In this document: in pieces, positions 35,868 through 45,700 of the stretch
How the letters are laid out: every line of letters starts with the position of its first letter
Numbering within the stretch: position 1 is the stretch's first letter
Origin: Sphingomonas sanguinis
Lineage (GTDB): Bacteria > Pseudomonadota > Alphaproteobacteria > Sphingomonadales > Sphingomonadaceae
Direction of reading: 5' to 3'
DNA: 54,455 nucleotides
Assembly (NCBI RefSeq): GCF_001476905.1
Contig: NZ_LDTE01000088.1
Span: 1-54,455 of the forward strand
Position numbers and translations under genes: made by a program
Notes under the pieces: generated by a model
What the model saw: the letters and a program-made list of their open reading frames with translations, nothing else
What the model was told of the DNA's origin: nothing
The model's database searches: none

Positions 35868-37196
35868 TCAGGCCGCGGAGCGCGTGTCGGGCGTCAGCGT
35901 CAGGCGGACGCGCAACCCCGGCGCGTTGTCCTCCAGCGCCAGCGTTCCGCCATGGAGATGCGCCACCGCGCTGGCGAGCGACAGGCCGAGGCCTGCGCCG
36001 CTTTCGGTCCTTGCCGCGTCCAGCCGGCCGAAACGCTTCAACGCCTCGTCGCGGCGTTCCGCCGGGATGCCGGGGCCGTCATCGGCGACGATCAGCACCG
36101 GGCCCGGCTCGACCCGCACGGTGATCTCGCCCGCACCATATTTCAGCGCATTGTCGATCAGGTTGGCGACGGCTTGACCCAGCAGCTCGCGGTGAACACG
36201 CGCGACCAGCGTCTCGGGCCCTTCGGCGCGGATGGTCATCCCCCGGTCCTCGGCCAGCGGCTCGAACATGTCGGCGACGTCGCGCACCATCTCGGCCAGG
36301 TCGGCGTCGACAAAGGCGTCGCGGCCGAGGCCCGCTTCGGCCCGGCTGATGCGCAGCGCGGTGTCGAGCATGGCGAGCAGCCGGTCGCCTTCCTCCAGCG
36401 CGCGGCCGACCGCGACGCGGGCATTTTCGTCCCGACTCTCGGCCAGCGCGCGGTCCAGCGTCGCGCGCAGCCGGGTGAGGGGGGAGCGCAGGTCGTGTGC
36501 CAGCCCGTCGGTCGCGACCTTCAATTCGGTCATCAGCAGCGCGATCCGGTCGAGCATCGCATTGACCGCCTGGGCCAGCGCGTCGAACGCATCGTCACCG
36601 CCATTGGGGATGACCCGGCGCGACAGGTCGCCGCCCGCGACCGCGTGAGCGGTGGCGACCGTATCCTCCAGCCGCCGTTCGATCATCCGCGCGGCGGCCC
36701 AGGCGGCGAGTGCGGCGAGTACGATGGCGGCGGCCATGCCGACCCCCATCGCCTCTTCCATCGCCAGCGCGACGCGCAGCTCGCTCTCGATGACATGGCC
36801 CGCCAGCATTCGCGAGCCATCGGGCAGGCGGGTCGCCATCACCCGCATCCGTTCGGGTTGGGAATGGCCGATCCGAAAGATCTCGATCGTTGCCGAACCG
36901 GGCGCGGGGACGTTGGGCGGCCAATCGGCGATGTTGCCCGCCACGAACCGTCCGCGCGGATCGGTCAGCAGGATGACCGACAGCGGCAGGCGGTCGGTGG
37001 TCATCCGCCGGTCGACCGCGGCACGGACCGCCGCTTGGCCCCCCGACAGCCATACGCCCGACAGCTCGTCGCGCAGGTCGCTGGCGGCGTCCTCCGCCTG
37101 ATCGGCGATCTCGCTGCGCGTCAGATGGCGCACGGTCGCCACCATCGCACCTGCGCCGACCAGTTGCAGCGCAAAGACCAGCAATGCGAAACGCAA
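35868..37196 (-). CDS. sensor histidine kinase (EnvZ/QseC class)
   Basis: 442 aa. Two membrane helices (about 3-22 and 150-170) frame a periplasmic sensor of about 125 residues. A HAMP linker (about 170-225) leads to the H-box GLAHDLRSPLTRLR with H234. The ATPase has NLIDNALKYG, DDGPGI and GAGLGLSLASAVAHLHGG. The first plausible start in frame is a TTG at 37196; upstream codons (…RSTT before LRFALLVFALQL) look coding too, so a non-standard start or translation re-entry from the regulator gene 26 bases upstream is possible. It is the third gene of a leftward PDZ-regulator-kinase operon. Stimulus unknown; the divergent mprF suggests envelope charge or antimicrobial peptides. Confidence 0.9.
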   Translation of the reverse strand: MRFALLVFALQLVGAGAMVATVRHLTRSEIADQAEDAASDLRDELSGVWLSGGQAAVRAAVDRRMTTDRLPLSVILLTDPRGRFVAGNIADWPPNVPAPGSATIEIFRIGHSQPERMRVMATRLPDGSRMLAGHVIESELRVALAMEEAMGVGMAAAIVLAALAAWAAARMIERRLEDTVATAHAVAGGDLSRRVIPNGGDDAFDALAQAVNAMLDRIALLMTELKVATDGLAHDLRSPLTRLRATLDRALAESRDENARVAVGRALEEGDRLLAMLDTALRISRAEAGLGRDAFVDADLAEMVRDVADMFEPLAEDRGMTIRAEGPETLVARVHRELLGQAVANLIDNALKYGAGEITVRVEPGPVLIVADDGPGIPAERRDEALKRFGRLDAARTESGAGLGLSLASAVAHLHGGTLALEDNAPGLRVRLTLTPDTRSAA

Positions 37197-37222
37197 CGTG
37201 GTCGAGCGGAGGACCGCCGGTG

Positions 37223-37912
37223 CTATTTCTCGACCCCCAGCTTATAGCCCGAGCCGCGCACCGTATGCAGGAGCGGGCGGGCGAAACCTTCGTCGATCTT
37301 CTTGCGCAACCGGCTGATATGCACGTCGGTGACGTTGGTGTTGGGATCGAAATGGAAATCCCAGACCCCTTCCAGCAACATGGTGCGGGTCACCACCTGG
37401 TCGACATGCTGGAGCAGATATTCGAGCAGCCGATATTCGCGCGGTTGCAGGTCGATCGGCTTGCCCGCCCGCCGGACGCGGTGGGCGAGCAGATCCATCT
37501 CCAGATCGTCGCACACCAGCTTGGTCTGCGGCGCGTTACCGGTGGTGCCGCCGCGCCGGATCAGCAGGCGGATGCGGGCCAGCAATTCGGCAAAGACGAA
37601 CGGCTTGGTCAGATAATCGTCCGAGCCGGAGGTCAGCCCCGCCACCCGGTCCTCGGGCGAGGACAGCGCAGACAGGATCAGCACCGGCGTCTGGATGCCC
37701 GCCGCGCGGATCGCGGCCAGCACCGACATGCCGTCCATGCCGGGCAGCATCCGGTCCAGAATGATGCAGTCATAGGTGCCGTCGGTCGCATGGAACAGGC
37801 CATCGCGCCCGTTCGCGGCATGATCGATCAGGAATCCCTCTTCCCGCAACCCGTTGGCGATGTAGTCCGCCGTCGAGCGATCATCTTCGATCAGCAAAAT
37901 CCTGTTGGCCAC
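37223..37912 (-). CDS. OmpR/PhoB-family response regulator
   Basis: 229 aa. The receiver has the acidic pair in LLIEDDR, phosphoryl acceptor D53 (ILDRMLPG), S81 and K103 (TKPF). A winged-helix DNA-binding domain follows (about 130-227) with LQPREYRLLEYLLQH, TNVTDVHISRLRKKID and HTVRGSGYKL. Start is GTG at 37912, matching MANRILLIEDD. It overlaps the 3' end of the PDZ gene by 32 bases and is followed by the kinase after 26 bases. Regulators of this class bind direct repeats about 11 bp apart; such a pair (GCGAAGC) lies upstream of the operon at 38423-38440. Confidence 0.95.
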   Translation of the reverse strand: MANRILLIEDDRSTADYIANGLREEGFLIDHAANGRDGLFHATDGTYDCIILDRMLPGMDGMSVLAAIRAAGIQTPVLILSALSSPEDRVAGLTSGSDDYLTKPFVFAELLARIRLLIRRGGTTGNAPQTKLVCDDLEMDLLAHRVRRAGKPIDLQPREYRLLEYLLQHVDQVVTRTMLLEGVWDFHFDPNTNVTDVHISRLRKKIDEGFARPLLHTVRGSGYKLGVEK

Positions 37913-38309
37913 GCTGTCCTCCCGACGCGCTCCTTAGCAGCGTGATCGTAAGGAGGCCATGGTCGCGCGCGACTTCCAACTGGACGGGCGAATCGATACG
38001 CCGCGCGGCCTCGTCGCGCAGCATCGCGAAGGATGTCGCGGGGTGGCCGTCGATGGTCATGACCGTATCGCCGACATGCAGCGGGGGCTTCACTGGCGGC
38101 ATGGGATCGCCCTCGACATCGCTGCGCAGGCTGGTGACGACCAGGCCCGGCCGATCTTCCCCGACGGGGGCGAAGGTCGCGCCGTAGAGGGTCGATGGCC
38201 GGTGCGGCCCGGCGCGAAGCGGCATATGCCCGACCAGCAGCGCCGTCGCGGCGCCACCGACCAGCGCGACCAGCCCCGCGCCCCAGCCGACGATCCTTAG
38301 CCCCTTCAT
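37881..38309 (-). CDS. small membrane-anchored PDZ-like protein
   Basis: 142 aa. One N-terminal helix (IVGWGAGLVALVGGAATALLVG) and a periplasmic PDZ-like domain: GLVVTSLRSD, LHVGDTVMTIDGHPATSFAMLRDEAARR, SPVQLEVARDHGLLTITL. PDZ domains bind exposed C-termini. Stand-alone anchored PDZ proteins can gate proteases or sensors, as RseP and DegS PDZ domains do, so it may modulate the downstream kinase; that is inference. The ATG at 38309 has GGAAAG eight bases upstream. It is the first gene of the operon and overlaps the regulator start by 32 bases, making cotranscription certain if both are expressed. Confidence 0.78.
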   Translation of the reverse strand: MKGLRIVGWGAGLVALVGGAATALLVGHMPLRAGPHRPSTLYGATFAPVGEDRPGLVVTSLRSDVEGDPMPPVKPPLHVGDTVMTIDGHPATSFAMLRDEAARRIDSPVQLEVARDHGLLTITLLRSASGGQRGQQDFADRR

Positions 38310-38422
38310 ATCGGCCACTTTCCTGCGGCCACCGGCAGCACACGCGGCGCGGCGATCATGGGGGCCTGGACGGCGGGCAGGGGCGATGCTTTCACCCCGT
38401 CTGCATAGCCGCCATGACCTGA

Positions 38423-38493
38423 GCGAAGCGTGGGCGAAGCATGACGCTTCTGTCATGTGAAGGGCAGGTGGCGCGTGACGAACTTGTCATGTG
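38423..38493. promoter_or_regulatory. candidate operators in the PDZ operon / mprF divergent region
   Basis: The 328-base divergent spacer (38310-38637) has no gene. It holds GCGAAGC at 38423 and 38434, exactly 11 bases apart, the spacing used by OmpR-family regulators, and TGTCATGTG at 38451 and 38485, 34 bases apart. GAAGC-atgac-GCTTC (38436-38450) forms an inverted repeat joining them. Binding is inferred from geometry only. Confidence 0.4.
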
Positions 38494-38637
38494 CCCGTAA
38501 GGCAGCGGGGCCGGGCGGCGCTTTATGCCGCCGGGTTCCGTGATGGCGGGGTCTGAAAACGGAAGTGGTTGGCGTGTGACGCAAGGGCATGGGGTGGCGA
38601 AACCGACCTTTGGTTCGATGGTGGCGGGGGTTATGGC

Positions 38638-41220
38638 GTGACATCGTCCTCCCGGCTTGCGACCATGGTCGACCGGATCATCGCCTATGGCCGGGCCAAG
38701 CGCGGCTATCTGGCGGTCGGCGCGGTCGTGCTGCTGGTCGCGCTGGGTCTGTCGGCGCTGCATCACCTGACCCGTTCGGTCCGGCTGTCCGATGTGCGCG
38801 GCGCCTTTTACGCCATCGATCCGCGCCAGATCATGCTGTCGGTCGGCTTCACCATCGCCAGCTATATCGCGCTGACCTTCTACGACGTGATCGCGCTGCG
38901 GGTGATCGGCAAGCCATTGCGCTGGCGGACGGCGGCGACCGCCTCGTTCACCAGCTATACGCTCAGCCACAATCTGGGCCTGGCGCTGCTGACAGGCGGG
39001 TCGGCACGATACCGGGTCTATGCCGCCGCCGGGCTGGACGGGCCGGACATCGCGCGCGTCATCGCGATTGCCAGCGCGACCTTCTGGTTCGGGGTGTTCA
39101 CCGTCACCGGGCTGGGCCTGTTGTTCCATGAAGGGCCGGTCACGGTCGAGACACTGGTGCTGGGCCAGACCATGGTCCGCTGGCTGGGCGGCGCGGTGGT
39201 CGCGGGCGCGCTGGGGCTGATCCTGCTCTGCGCCTTGCGGCCCGGCCAGCGGGTCGGTTGGCGGGCGTGGAGCGTGCCGCTGCCCACGCCCGCCCAGGCC
39301 CTGGCCCAGATCGGCATCGCCTCGCTCGACCTGGGGTGCGCGAGCGCGGCGCTGTTCGTCCTGTTGCCGGGCGCGTCGATCGACCTGCTGCCCGCCTTCC
39401 TGCTCGCCTATGCGCTGGCGATCATCGTCGCTCTGGTCAGTCATGTGCCCGGCGGCATCGGCGTGTTCGAGGCGGTCGTGCTGGCGACCGTACCGGTCGA
39501 CCGGACCGAGTTGTTCGCCGCGCTGATCGCCTATCGCGTACTCTATTATCTCGCGCCGCTGGCGCTCGGCATCGCGCTGCTGGCCTGGGACGAGGCGCGG
39601 CGGCGGCCGATCAAGGCGTTGCGCGATGTCCGCCGCGTGCTGCTGGGCATCGCGCCGACGCTGCTAAGTGCCGCCTGTTTCGGCGGTGGCGCGATCCTGC
39701 TGCTGTCGGGATCGCTGCCCGCCATTCCGCAGCGCGTGCATCAGCTCGTCCATATCGTGCCCTTGCCCTTTATCGAGGCGTCGCATTTTGCGGCCAGCTT
39801 GGTCGGCACCGGCCTGTTGCTGCTGGCACCGGGCCTTTATCGGCGGCTCGACGGGGCGAGCCTGGCGGCGCGCGCGCTGCTGGTCGCGGGGGCGATCTTC
39901 TCGCTGGCCAAGGGTATCGATTATGAGGAAGCGGCGGTCTGCCTGACCATCGCGCTCCTTCTCCAGATGAGCCGCCGCGCCTTTTACCGGCGGACGTCGC
40001 TGGTCGCGCGGCCGCTGTCACCCGCCTGGCTGTTCAGCGTGGCGGTGGTGATCGTCGGCACCGCCTGGATCGGCTTTTTCGCGTACAAGCATGTCGATTA
40101 CCGGGAATCGCTATGGTGGCGGTTCGCGCTGTCGGACGATCCTTCGCGCTTCCTGCGTGCTGGCCTAGGCGTCGCGGTGATGCTGGCGGGGGCGGGGCTG
40201 TGGCGGCTGTTCCTTGCCGCACCGCCGGGCGAGGCGGACCACCCCGCGATGGAGCAGGTGCGCGCCGTGGTCGACCAGGCCGAGCGGACCGATGCCGCAC
40301 TGGCACTGCTGGGCGACAAGCGCTTCCTGTTCTCGCCGGAGGGCGATGCCTTCGTCATGTATCAGGTTCGCGGCAGCAGCTGGATTGCGATGGGCGATCC
40401 GGTCGGCCCGCGCGCGGCCTGGGCCGACCTGTTGTGGCAGCTGCGTACCATGGCGGACGCGGCGCAGGGGCGGCTGCTCCTCTATCAGATCACGCCCGAA
40501 GCGCTGGAGATCGCCATCGAGATGGGGCTCCAGATCATCAAATATGGCGAGGAGGCGCTGATCGACCTATCCGGTTTCGCGCTGGAGGGCGGGCGGATGC
40601 GCGGGTTGCGCCAGACGCTCAACCGCTTTCGCACGCGGGAGAATGCCACCTTCGCCATCGTGCCCGCCGCCGAGGTGCCCGCCATCCTGCCCGAGTTGAA
40701 AGCGGTGTCCGACGACTGGCTGCTGGAAAAGGGCCATGGCGAGAAGGGTTTCAGCCTGGGTCGGTTCGACCCGGCCTATCTGGCGCTGACCGATTGTGCG
40801 GTGGTGCGGGTGGAGGGGCGGATCGTCGCCTTCGCCAATCTCTGGAAGGCGGGCGAGAAGCGCGAGCTGTCGGTCGACCTGATGCGCCATGTCGAGGACG
40901 CGCCCGGCGGGGTAATGGATTATCTGTTCGTGGAACTGATGCTGTGGGGTCAGGCGGAGGGTTATGGCCGCTTCGCACTGGGCCTGGCGCCGCTATCGGG
41001 TGTCGGCGGGCGGCGCATGGCCCCGACCTGGGCGAAGGTCGCCGCGCTCGTCTTCCGGCATGGCGAGCGCTTCTACGGCTTCCGGGGGTTGCGGGCCTAT
41101 AAGGAGAAGTTCCAGCCCGAATGGGCACCGCGCTATATCGCGGGTCCGCGCGGGCTGGGGTTGGTCAAGGCGCTACGCGACCTGAACGCGCTGATCGCCG
41201 ATGGGGGTGAAGCGAATTGA
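38638..41220 (+). CDS. mprF: bifunctional lysylphosphatidylglycerol synthetase/flippase MprF
   Basis: 860 aa. The N-terminal ~500 residues form a multi-helix flippase (for example SHNLGLALLTGGSARYRVY and LVSHVPGGIGVFEAVVL, the latter a hallmark). The C-terminal DUF2156 synthase (about 540-850) has GDPVG, LRQTLNRF, FSLGRFD and YGFRGLRAYKEKFQPEW. MprF transfers an amino acid, usually lysine, from aminoacyl-tRNA to phosphatidylglycerol and flips the product outward, lowering negative surface charge and giving resistance to cationic peptides and acid. Start is GTG at 38638 with GGGGG seven bases upstream; the longer frame from 38569 lacks homology. It diverges from the PDZ-regulator-kinase operon. 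The amino acid used (Lys or Ala) cannot be read. Confidence 0.93.
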   Translation: MTSSSRLATMVDRIIAYGRAKRGYLAVGAVVLLVALGLSALHHLTRSVRLSDVRGAFYAIDPRQIMLSVGFTIASYIALTFYDVIALRVIGKPLRWRTAATASFTSYTLSHNLGLALLTGGSARYRVYAAAGLDGPDIARVIAIASATFWFGVFTVTGLGLLFHEGPVTVETLVLGQTMVRWLGGAVVAGALGLILLCALRPGQRVGWRAWSVPLPTPAQALAQIGIASLDLGCASAALFVLLPGASIDLLPAFLLAYALAIIVALVSHVPGGIGVFEAVVLATVPVDRTELFAALIAYRVLYYLAPLALGIALLAWDEARRRPIKALRDVRRVLLGIAPTLLSAACFGGGAILLLSGSLPAIPQRVHQLVHIVPLPFIEASHFAASLVGTGLLLLAPGLYRRLDGASLAARALLVAGAIFSLAKGIDYEEAAVCLTIALLLQMSRRAFYRRTSLVARPLSPAWLFSVAVVIVGTAWIGFFAYKHVDYRESLWWRFALSDDPSRFLRAGLGVAVMLAGAGLWRLFLAAPPGEADHPAMEQVRAVVDQAERTDAALALLGDKRFLFSPEGDAFVMYQVRGSSWIAMGDPVGPRAAWADLLWQLRTMADAAQGRLLLYQITPEALEIAIEMGLQIIKYGEEALIDLSGFALEGGRMRGLRQTLNRFRTRENATFAIVPAAEVPAILPELKAVSDDWLLEKGHGEKGFSLGRFDPAYLALTDCAVVRVEGRIVAFANLWKAGEKRELSVDLMRHVEDAPGGVMDYLFVELMLWGQAEGYGRFALGLAPLSGVGGRRMAPTWAKVAALVFRHGERFYGFRGLRAYKEKFQPEWAPRYIAGPRGLGLVKALRDLNALIADGGEAN

Positions 41221-41347
41221 TCCTCCCCGGCACGGGGAGGTGGCAGGCCGAAGGCCTGACGGAGGGGGGCTTCCGCAAGGGACTCGCTTAGCGGCACGCC
41301 CCCTCCACCACCGCTTCGCGGCGGTCCCCTCCCCGTGCCGGGGAGGA
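41221..41347. repeat. intergenic paired-hairpin repeat, copy 4
   Basis: TCCTCCCC-ggca-CGGGGAGG begins at the base after the mprF stop, and CCTCCCC-gtgcc-GGGGAGGA closes it four bases before the next stop codon. Inner hairpins are CAGGCC-gaa-GGCCTG and CCACCGCTTCGCGGCGG. It fills nearly the whole gap between two convergent genes and could end both transcripts. Confidence 0.88.
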
Positions 41348-41351
41348 TTGT

Positions 41352-42389
41352 TTAGGCCCTGAACAGCGACGGGGCCTTTTCCACCCGCGTCCTGCCTGCC
41401 GCGTCGGTCACCGCATAGGTGAAGCCCGGCAACAGACAGTAGGCCCCGACCCGCCCGGCCGTATCCATCGCCAGGAATCCGACCTGCACCCCCTTGATCG
41501 CATCGCCGCGCAGGCTCGCGATATGCTTGGCGGCTTCCTCGCATGCCGCCTGCGGGCTTAGCCCATGGCGCATCGAGGCGACGACGCGCGCGGTGCCGAC
41601 GGTACGGGTGACTTCCTCGCCCAGCCCGGTCGAGGTCGCACCGCCTATGCCGCGCTCGACATAGAGACCCGACCCGACCTGCGGCGAGTCCCCGACGCGT
41701 CCGCGCATCTTGAACGCCATGCCCGAGGTCGTGCAGGCACCCGCCATCCGGCCACTGGCATCGCGCGCCAGCATCCCGATCGTGTCATGGTCGAGCGCAC
41801 CGCCGGGCGTACCGGGACGCCAGGCGCCATAGGTGCCGGTCTCGCTATTGGCGACGGGCTTGTAGTTTTGCGTCTTCAGCCAGTCGCGCCAGGCCTTTTC
41901 CGCCTCCGGGGTCAGCAGGTTGACGCGCGGGAAACCCCGGTCGCGGGCAAAGCGGGTCGCGCCTTCGCCGACCAGGAAGGTGTGGGGCGTATGCTCCATC
42001 ACCGCGCGCGCGACCGAGATGGCGTGAACCGTGTCCTCCAGCGCAGCGACCGCGCCGACGCCGCCCGCATCGTCCATGATCACCGCGTCCAGCGTCACAT
42101 GCCCGTCACGATCGGGATAGCCGCCATAGCCGACCGAATGGTTGTTCGGATCGGCCTCCGGCACCATCACGCCCGCCTCGACCATATCGATCAGCGATCC
42201 GCCGCTGCGCCCCTTGGCGAAGGCGGCGTCGTTGGCGGGCGCTCCGAAGTCCCAGGTCGACACGATCATCGCATTGGACCCGCCACCCATAGCCGTTTTG
42301 GCGAGTGCACGCACGGGTGCGGCAAGCCCCGCTCCGATTCCTGCGAGTGAGGCGATCCCGCCGAGAAAAGCACGCCGTTCGTCCTGCAT
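41352..42389 (-). CDS. Tat-exported N4-(beta-N-acetylglucosaminyl)-L-asparaginase (glycosylasparaginase)
   Basis: 345 aa Ntn-hydrolase made as an inactive precursor that cleaves itself before T203 in LDHDTIGML, the new N-terminal threonine being the nucleophile. PNNHSVGYGGYPDRDG and GRVGDSPQVGSGLY are conserved substrate-pocket segments. A Tat-type signal (DERRAFLGG, then a hydrophobic stretch to ALA near residue 30) exports it. It removes asparagine from GlcNAc-Asn, the last step in degrading N-glycans. The ATG at 42389 follows GGAG by six bases; longer frames are rejected. It diverges from a TonB receptor, which may import glycopeptide fragments (inference). Confidence 0.92.
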   Translation of the reverse strand: MQDERRAFLGGIASLAGIGAGLAAPVRALAKTAMGGGSNAMIVSTWDFGAPANDAAFAKGRSGGSLIDMVEAGVMVPEADPNNHSVGYGGYPDRDGHVTLDAVIMDDAGGVGAVAALEDTVHAISVARAVMEHTPHTFLVGEGATRFARDRGFPRVNLLTPEAEKAWRDWLKTQNYKPVANSETGTYGAWRPGTPGGALDHDTIGMLARDASGRMAGACTTSGMAFKMRGRVGDSPQVGSGLYVERGIGGATSTGLGEEVTRTVGTARVVASMRHGLSPQAACEEAAKHIASLRGDAIKGVQVGFLAMDTAGRVGAYCLLPGFTYAVTDAAGRTRVEKAPSLFRA

Positions 42390-42741
42390 TATCTGCTCCA
42401 TCCCCTCGGGGGCTATCCCGCCCGCACCTTCGGCCGATACTGCGGGGGGAATACGAAAGCTGCAAGGGCAGAGGCGACCGATATGGAACCACTTGCTCGA
42501 ATCGAGAAGAGCCCTCGGCATGGGCACTGACGTAGAGGGCGAGGCATCGTGTCAAAACATTGCTGACAACCAACTTAAAGCATTGAAATCGTTTTTATTT
42601 GTGTCTTTTGGGTGACAGTGGCGCCCGAATGTAAGGATGGGTGATGCATAGGTATGCATTAGGTATTGACCTCTTACGTCAAACACATTGTCCTTTTCCC
42701 TCTACCCGGCGGCCCATCGGCCGGGATGAAGGGGAGACCTC
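42390..42741. promoter_or_regulatory. divergent control region with 16-bp palindrome
   Basis: About 350 bases with no gene, and locally AT-richer than its surroundings. ATGCATA-GG-TATGCAT at 42644-42659 is a perfect inverted repeat about 83 bases before the TonB receptor start. TTGACC at 42666-42671 directly beside it is a plausible -35, but the -10 is weak. It could be a repressor site over the receptor promoter. Confidence 0.4.
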
Positions 42742-45700
42742 ATGAAAATCCAGCACTCCGCATCATGGTTGGCGCTGTCCGCCGCCTCGCTGATGCTCGT
42801 CGCACCCGCCGCCGCGCAGCAGGTCGGATCGACCGCCCAGGATGGCACCACCCAGGACGATAACGACAGCTCGATCAGCGCCGACGCCGCCCAGACCCGC
42901 GCCGCCGCGATCAGCGGTACGCCTCAGGCAACCAGCGGCGGCGAGGTCATCGTCACCGGCACGCGCATCACCCGTCCCAACCTCGCCTCCGCCGCGCCGA
43001 TCACCTCGGTCACGCGCCAGGACATCCAGGCGCAGGCCCCGCTCAACGTTGAGGAGGTGCTGAACCGCCTGCCGCAGGTCGCGCCCGACGCCCAGTCCAA
43101 CTATGCCGATTCCGACGGTCGTCAGCGGATCAAGCTGCGCAATCTGGGCTTCGAGCGCACGCTGGTGCTGGTCGACGGCAAGCGCCTGGGCACCCAGAAC
43201 GGGCAGGACACCGGTATCATCCCGGCCAGCCTGCTGGAGCGCGTCGACGTGCTGTCGGGCGGTGCTTCCTCGGTCTATGGTTCGGACGCGATTTCGGGTG
43301 TCGTCAACTTCATCCTGCGCAAGGATTTCGACGGCATCCGCGTCGATGCGAACTACAATTTCTACAACCACCTGAACAAGGACACGCTGGTCACGCCGAT
43401 CGCCAATGCCGCGGGCTTTCCATCGGCGCGCGGGCTGACCAATGACGGCGGCCGGGCCGACCTGACGGTAACGGCGGGCAAGAAGCTGCTCGACGACCGG
43501 CTGAACGTCTCGGGCTTCTTCAACTATCGCCAGGCCGACCTCGTCCAGAACGGCGCGCGCTCCTATGCGGCGTGCCCGGTAGCGCAGCTGACCAAGGACT
43601 CAGCGCTGTCCTGTTCGCCGCTGTCCACCTATTCGCGCAGCGGCTTCGTCTCGCCGGTATCGGGACCCAATGCCAATGCGCAATATGTCAACAATCCCGA
43701 CGGCTCGCGGACCTTCGTCCCCTGGGGCCCCGGTGCTGGCAATGCCGCCAACCCTTATGACGATGTGTCGTTCCAGCGCGCCAATGAGCGCTACACGGCG
43801 GGCGGTTTCGTCAACTTCAAGATCGCACCCGAGGTCGAGATCTATGGTGATGGAATCTGGTTCCGCGACACCTCCGAGAACCCGACGCCGCGCCGTGTCT
43901 ATGCCTATTCGGTGCAGGGCACGACGCCCTATCAGGTGAATTGCGACAATCCTTTCCTGTCCGGTGGTCAGGCGAGTGCGCTGGGCTGTGCGCCGGGTAG
44001 CACCGGCTATGTGCCGCTCGACGTGCGGTATCGCTTCGACGGACAGCCCGCCCAGGCCGACCGCTTCGTCAACATGGGCTTCCGCGCCAGCGGCGGCGTG
44101 CGTGGCAATATCGGCGATGCCTGGTCCTATGATGTGGGCGGGGTCTATGCCCGCAACCAGCAGGACTGGTATCTCGGCCCGACGTCGCAGAACGACCGGG
44201 TGAACCGCGCGCTGGACGTCGTGTCGGTCAATGGCACGCCGACCTGCCGCTCGGTGGTCAACGGCACCGATCCGTCCTGCATCCCCTTCGATGCGTTCCG
44301 TGCCGGGTCGGGCAGCAACGCGCTGACCAACTATCTGTTCTCCAGCGGGGCGACCGGCCAGCGGCGGACGATCACCCAGCTGTTCGACGCGATCGCGGTG
44401 GTGAACGGCGACCTGACGAAGTACGGCATCAAGAGCCCCTGGGCCGATGAAGGTCTGGCCGTGTCGCTGGGCACCGAATATCGCAAGGACCGGCTGATCT
44501 CGACCGCCGATGCGGGCTTTGTCGACCAGTTTGGCGACCAGGACGCGCGGCTGAGCCAGGACGTCTGGGAGTCCAACATCGAGGTTCAGGCGCCGCTGAT
44601 CCAGAACAAGCCGTTCGCGCATCTGCTGCAGACCAATGGCGGCTTCCGCGTATCGAAGTACAGCTCCAACCCGAAGAGCTTCTCGACCTGGAAGGTCGAG
44701 GGCCTGTACGCGCCGGTTGCCGACATCACCTTCCGCGCCTCGTACAATAAGGCACAGCGCGCGCCGACGGTGATCGAGATCCGGCAGGCGACCCAGATCA
44801 ACTATGGCCGCAACGCGACGCTGACCGATTTCTGCGCGCCCGTCTCGCGCACGCTGCCCGACGGCACCGTGACGACCACGCCGCTGGGTTCGCGCGAGTT
44901 GTGCAGCAAGACGGGGCTGGCGGACAATCTGTACGGCAGCGCCTCGCTGCTCTGCCCGACCGAGGGGTGCACGACGCGTACCGGCGGCTTCACCGCCGAC
45001 CCGGAAACCGCCTATACCCTGACCTATGGTCTGGTGGTGAAGCCCAGCTTCATTCCGGGGCTGGTCTTCTCGGCCGACCGCTATCAGATCCGTCTGGTCA
45101 ACTCGCTCGGCTATAACGGCGCGGACTATTATCTGCAGGGCTGTCTGGCGTCGAACGGCGATCCGTTCTTCTGCAACGGCATCGTGCGCGATCCGACCAC
45201 TGGCTCGATCGCCAATGCGCCAGCGGGCAATCCGTCGAGCGGTTTCGTGCGGCAGGGAACGACCAACTATTACCGGTCGCTCGCCTATGGCTGGGACTTT
45301 CAGGGTCAGTATTCGCTGGACCTGAAGAATGCCGGTCGGATCGACTGGGGCTTCAACGGATCGCTGTCGACGCTGGCCGGTGGGCAGGATTCGCCGCTGC
45401 GTCGCCAGTATAATTGTTCGGGCTATTTCTCGAACGGCATTTCCTGCGGCCAGCTGATCCCCAAGTGGATGCACACCCTGCGGACCACCTGGACGACGGC
45501 GGACCGGGTGTTCAACGTGTCGTTCAACTGGCGCTATACCGGCTCGCTGACCACGGCGAACAATTCGGGCAACCCGGACATCGGCGGCACGCCGGAGCGG
45601 TTCCAGAACACGTTCGCGCGCATCTCGCCGCAGAGCTACTTCGACCTGGCGCTCAGCTGGAACATCGCGCGGAAATTTGCTTTCCGGATCATCGCGAACA

